Assembly: GCA_949287095.1 (NCBI GenBank)
Contig: CASEFA010000010.1
Span: 1-64,000 of the forward strand
Reading direction: 5' to 3'
Origin: an uncultured Bacillota bacterium
GTDB lineage: Bacteria > Bacillota > Clostridia > Peptostreptococcales > Anaerovoracaceae
Length of the DNA: 64,000 bases
Shown: positions 63,122 to 64,000 of the stretch, in pieces
Numbering within the stretch: the stretch's first letter is position 1
Layout: each line of letters starts with the position of its first letter
Translations under genes and position numbers: made by a program
Notes under the pieces: generated by a model
What the model saw: only the letters and a program-made list of their open reading frames with translations
Told to the model about the DNA's origin: nothing
Databases searched by the model: none

Positions 63122-64000
63122 AATTATACGTCTGAGCGAGAAAAGAGAATACATAGAGACTGCTGCGGAGTGGTTTGCGGATAAGTGGTCGGTTCCCGAG
63201 GAAGAATACAGAAAAAGCATGGCCGCTTCGGCCGAGCCCGGAAAGCCGGTTCCGTCCTGGTATATCGTTACCGGCGAAGGCGGGAATATAATCGCAGGGG
63301 CAGGTGTAATAGAAAACGATTTTCACGACAGAAAGGATCTGACGCCTAACCTGTGCGCGCTCTTTGTGGAAGAGGAGTACAGGTGCAGAGGAATAGCGGG
63401 AGAGCTCCTGAACAAAATCTGCGTAGATATGGCGAATGGCGGAATTACAAGGCTCTACCTTATCACCGATCATGACGGCTTCTACGAAAGGTACGGATGG
63501 TATTTCCTGACCATGGTCAGAGAGGACGACGGCCTCATAAGAATGTATGCTCACGACCAGCAGCACGTGGTCGTAAAGGACTACGACCCGGCATGGGCGG
63601 ACGAATTCGAAAGAGAGGCGGCTCTTATAAAGTCCGCTCTCGGCAAAAACTGCGCGGCCGTTCATCACATAGGAAGCACATCTGTTCCGGGACTTGCCGC
63701 AAAACCGGTAATAGACATTATGCCGGTGGTGAAAAGTCTCGACGAAGTCGATGAGGCGAAAGAAAGACTGGAAGAACTGGGTTATGAATATCTGGGTGAG
63801 TTCGGAATTGCCGGCCGCAGGTATCTGCGCAAAGGGGGCAGTGAGAGGACTCACCAGGTCCACATATTTGCGGAGGGCGACAGCGGGAATATAGACAGGC
63901 ACCTTGCTTTCCGCGATTATCTGAGAAGTCATACCGATGCGAGAGACGAGTACGGCAGACTGAAGAAGAGCCTCGCAGAAAAATATCCCTATGACATTGA
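63108..64000 (+). CDS. GNAT acetyltransferase-GrpB family fusion (cut by window end)
   Basis: 297 codons are visible and the frame is still open at the edge. Residues 1-155 are a GNAT domain (LCALFVEEEYRCRGIAGELL, the acetyl-CoA loop; YERYGWYFLTMV). From about 160 a GrpB/UPF0157 domain follows (YDPAWADEFEREAALI, VHHIGSTSVPGLAAKPVIDI), a nucleotidyltransferase-like fold of unknown substrate. The start at 63108 overlaps the previous gene by 14 nt, suggesting joint expression with the Phd/YefM-like protein. The stop codon lies beyond 64000. Confidence 0.85.
   Translation, partial: MDDIEIIRLSEKREYIETAAEWFADKWSVPEEEYRKSMAASAEPGKPVPSWYIVTGEGGNIIAGAGVIENDFHDRKDLTPNLCALFVEEEYRCRGIAGELLNKICVDMANGGITRLYLITDHDGFYERYGWYFLTMVREDDGLIRMYAHDQQHVVVKDYDPAWADEFEREAALIKSALGKNCAAVHHIGSTSVPGLAAKPVIDIMPVVKSLDEVDEAKERLEELGYEYLGEFGIAGRRYLRKGGSERTHQVHIFAEGDSGNIDRHLAFRDYLRSHTDARDEYGRLKKSLAEKYPYDI

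Overview
The window reads as a chromosomal segment of an anaerobic, low-branching Firmicute (class Clostridia; an Anaerovoracaceae/Family XIII-like genome is a guess). Pointers are strong AGGAGG ribosome sites, TTG starts, TTGACA/TATAAT promoters, a class B sortase, ECF transporter genes, an RF2 gene with programmed frameshift, [4Fe-4S] oxidoreductases and AddAB-type rather than RecBCD-type repair. Most of it is moderate-GC core chromosome. The first 4.8 kb and parts of one ABC transporter gene are visibly more AT-rich.

Region 1 (1-5.1 kb) looks acquired. It opens with the last ~96 nt of a group II intron. A two-gene module follows: a helix-turn-helix protein fused to a DUF3990 ADP-ribosyltransferase-like domain, plus an overlapping unknown partner, behind an operator-rich promoter. 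A convergent LysR gene is divergent from a lipoprotein/acetyltransferase/hydrolase operon. The region ends at a tRNA-Ala(CGC) gene whose 3' end is duplicated ~210 bp away, like an attachment-site scar.

Region 2 (5.1-25.6 kb) is housekeeping: a phosphohexomutase, sortase B, a phosphoribosyltransferase and BirA, then a long plus-strand run of CNNM/CorC protein, SecA, a TPR-like membrane protein, RF2, Tex, a HAD phosphatase, AddB, a PAP2 phosphatase and DUF368. The rplM-rpsI operon with a structured leader and a 2-hydroxyacid dehydrogenase follow.

Region 3 (25.6-40.4 kb) is transport and phosphate metabolism. Three ABC exporter genes sit behind related promoters, two of them mosaic duplicates of each other. 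Then come a paired SMR exporter, a PiT phosphate transporter with its DUF47 partner, a purine permease, and a minus-strand ppx-ppk-HD cluster for polyphosphate.

Region 4 (40.5-50.2 kb) holds cobalamin nucleotide-loop genes (cobT, cobU, cobS, a short second cobU) running into a histidine-phosphatase/aldo-keto-reductase fusion and a flavodoxin-ferredoxin protein. After these come a VanY-type peptidase, a DUF3137-like protein, AzlCD, a small monooxygenase and ProC.

Region 5 (50.2-64 kb) holds aminopeptidase P, a Gx-transporter/NusG-II/ApbE group resembling part of a flavin-based electron transfer locus, a PepC-type peptidase, a MocR regulator, EcfA1-EcfA2-EcfT-TrmB, an aminotransferase, a Phd/YefM-like protein and a GNAT-GrpB fusion cut by the window edge.

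The most unusual structure is non-coding. A ~190-bp element with three nested tiers of inverted GGTCAAGG/CCTTGACC arms occurs three times (8.2, 33.8 and 55.3 kb), with a reduced version at 49.3 kb, every time between convergent genes. I do not recognise it as a named element.
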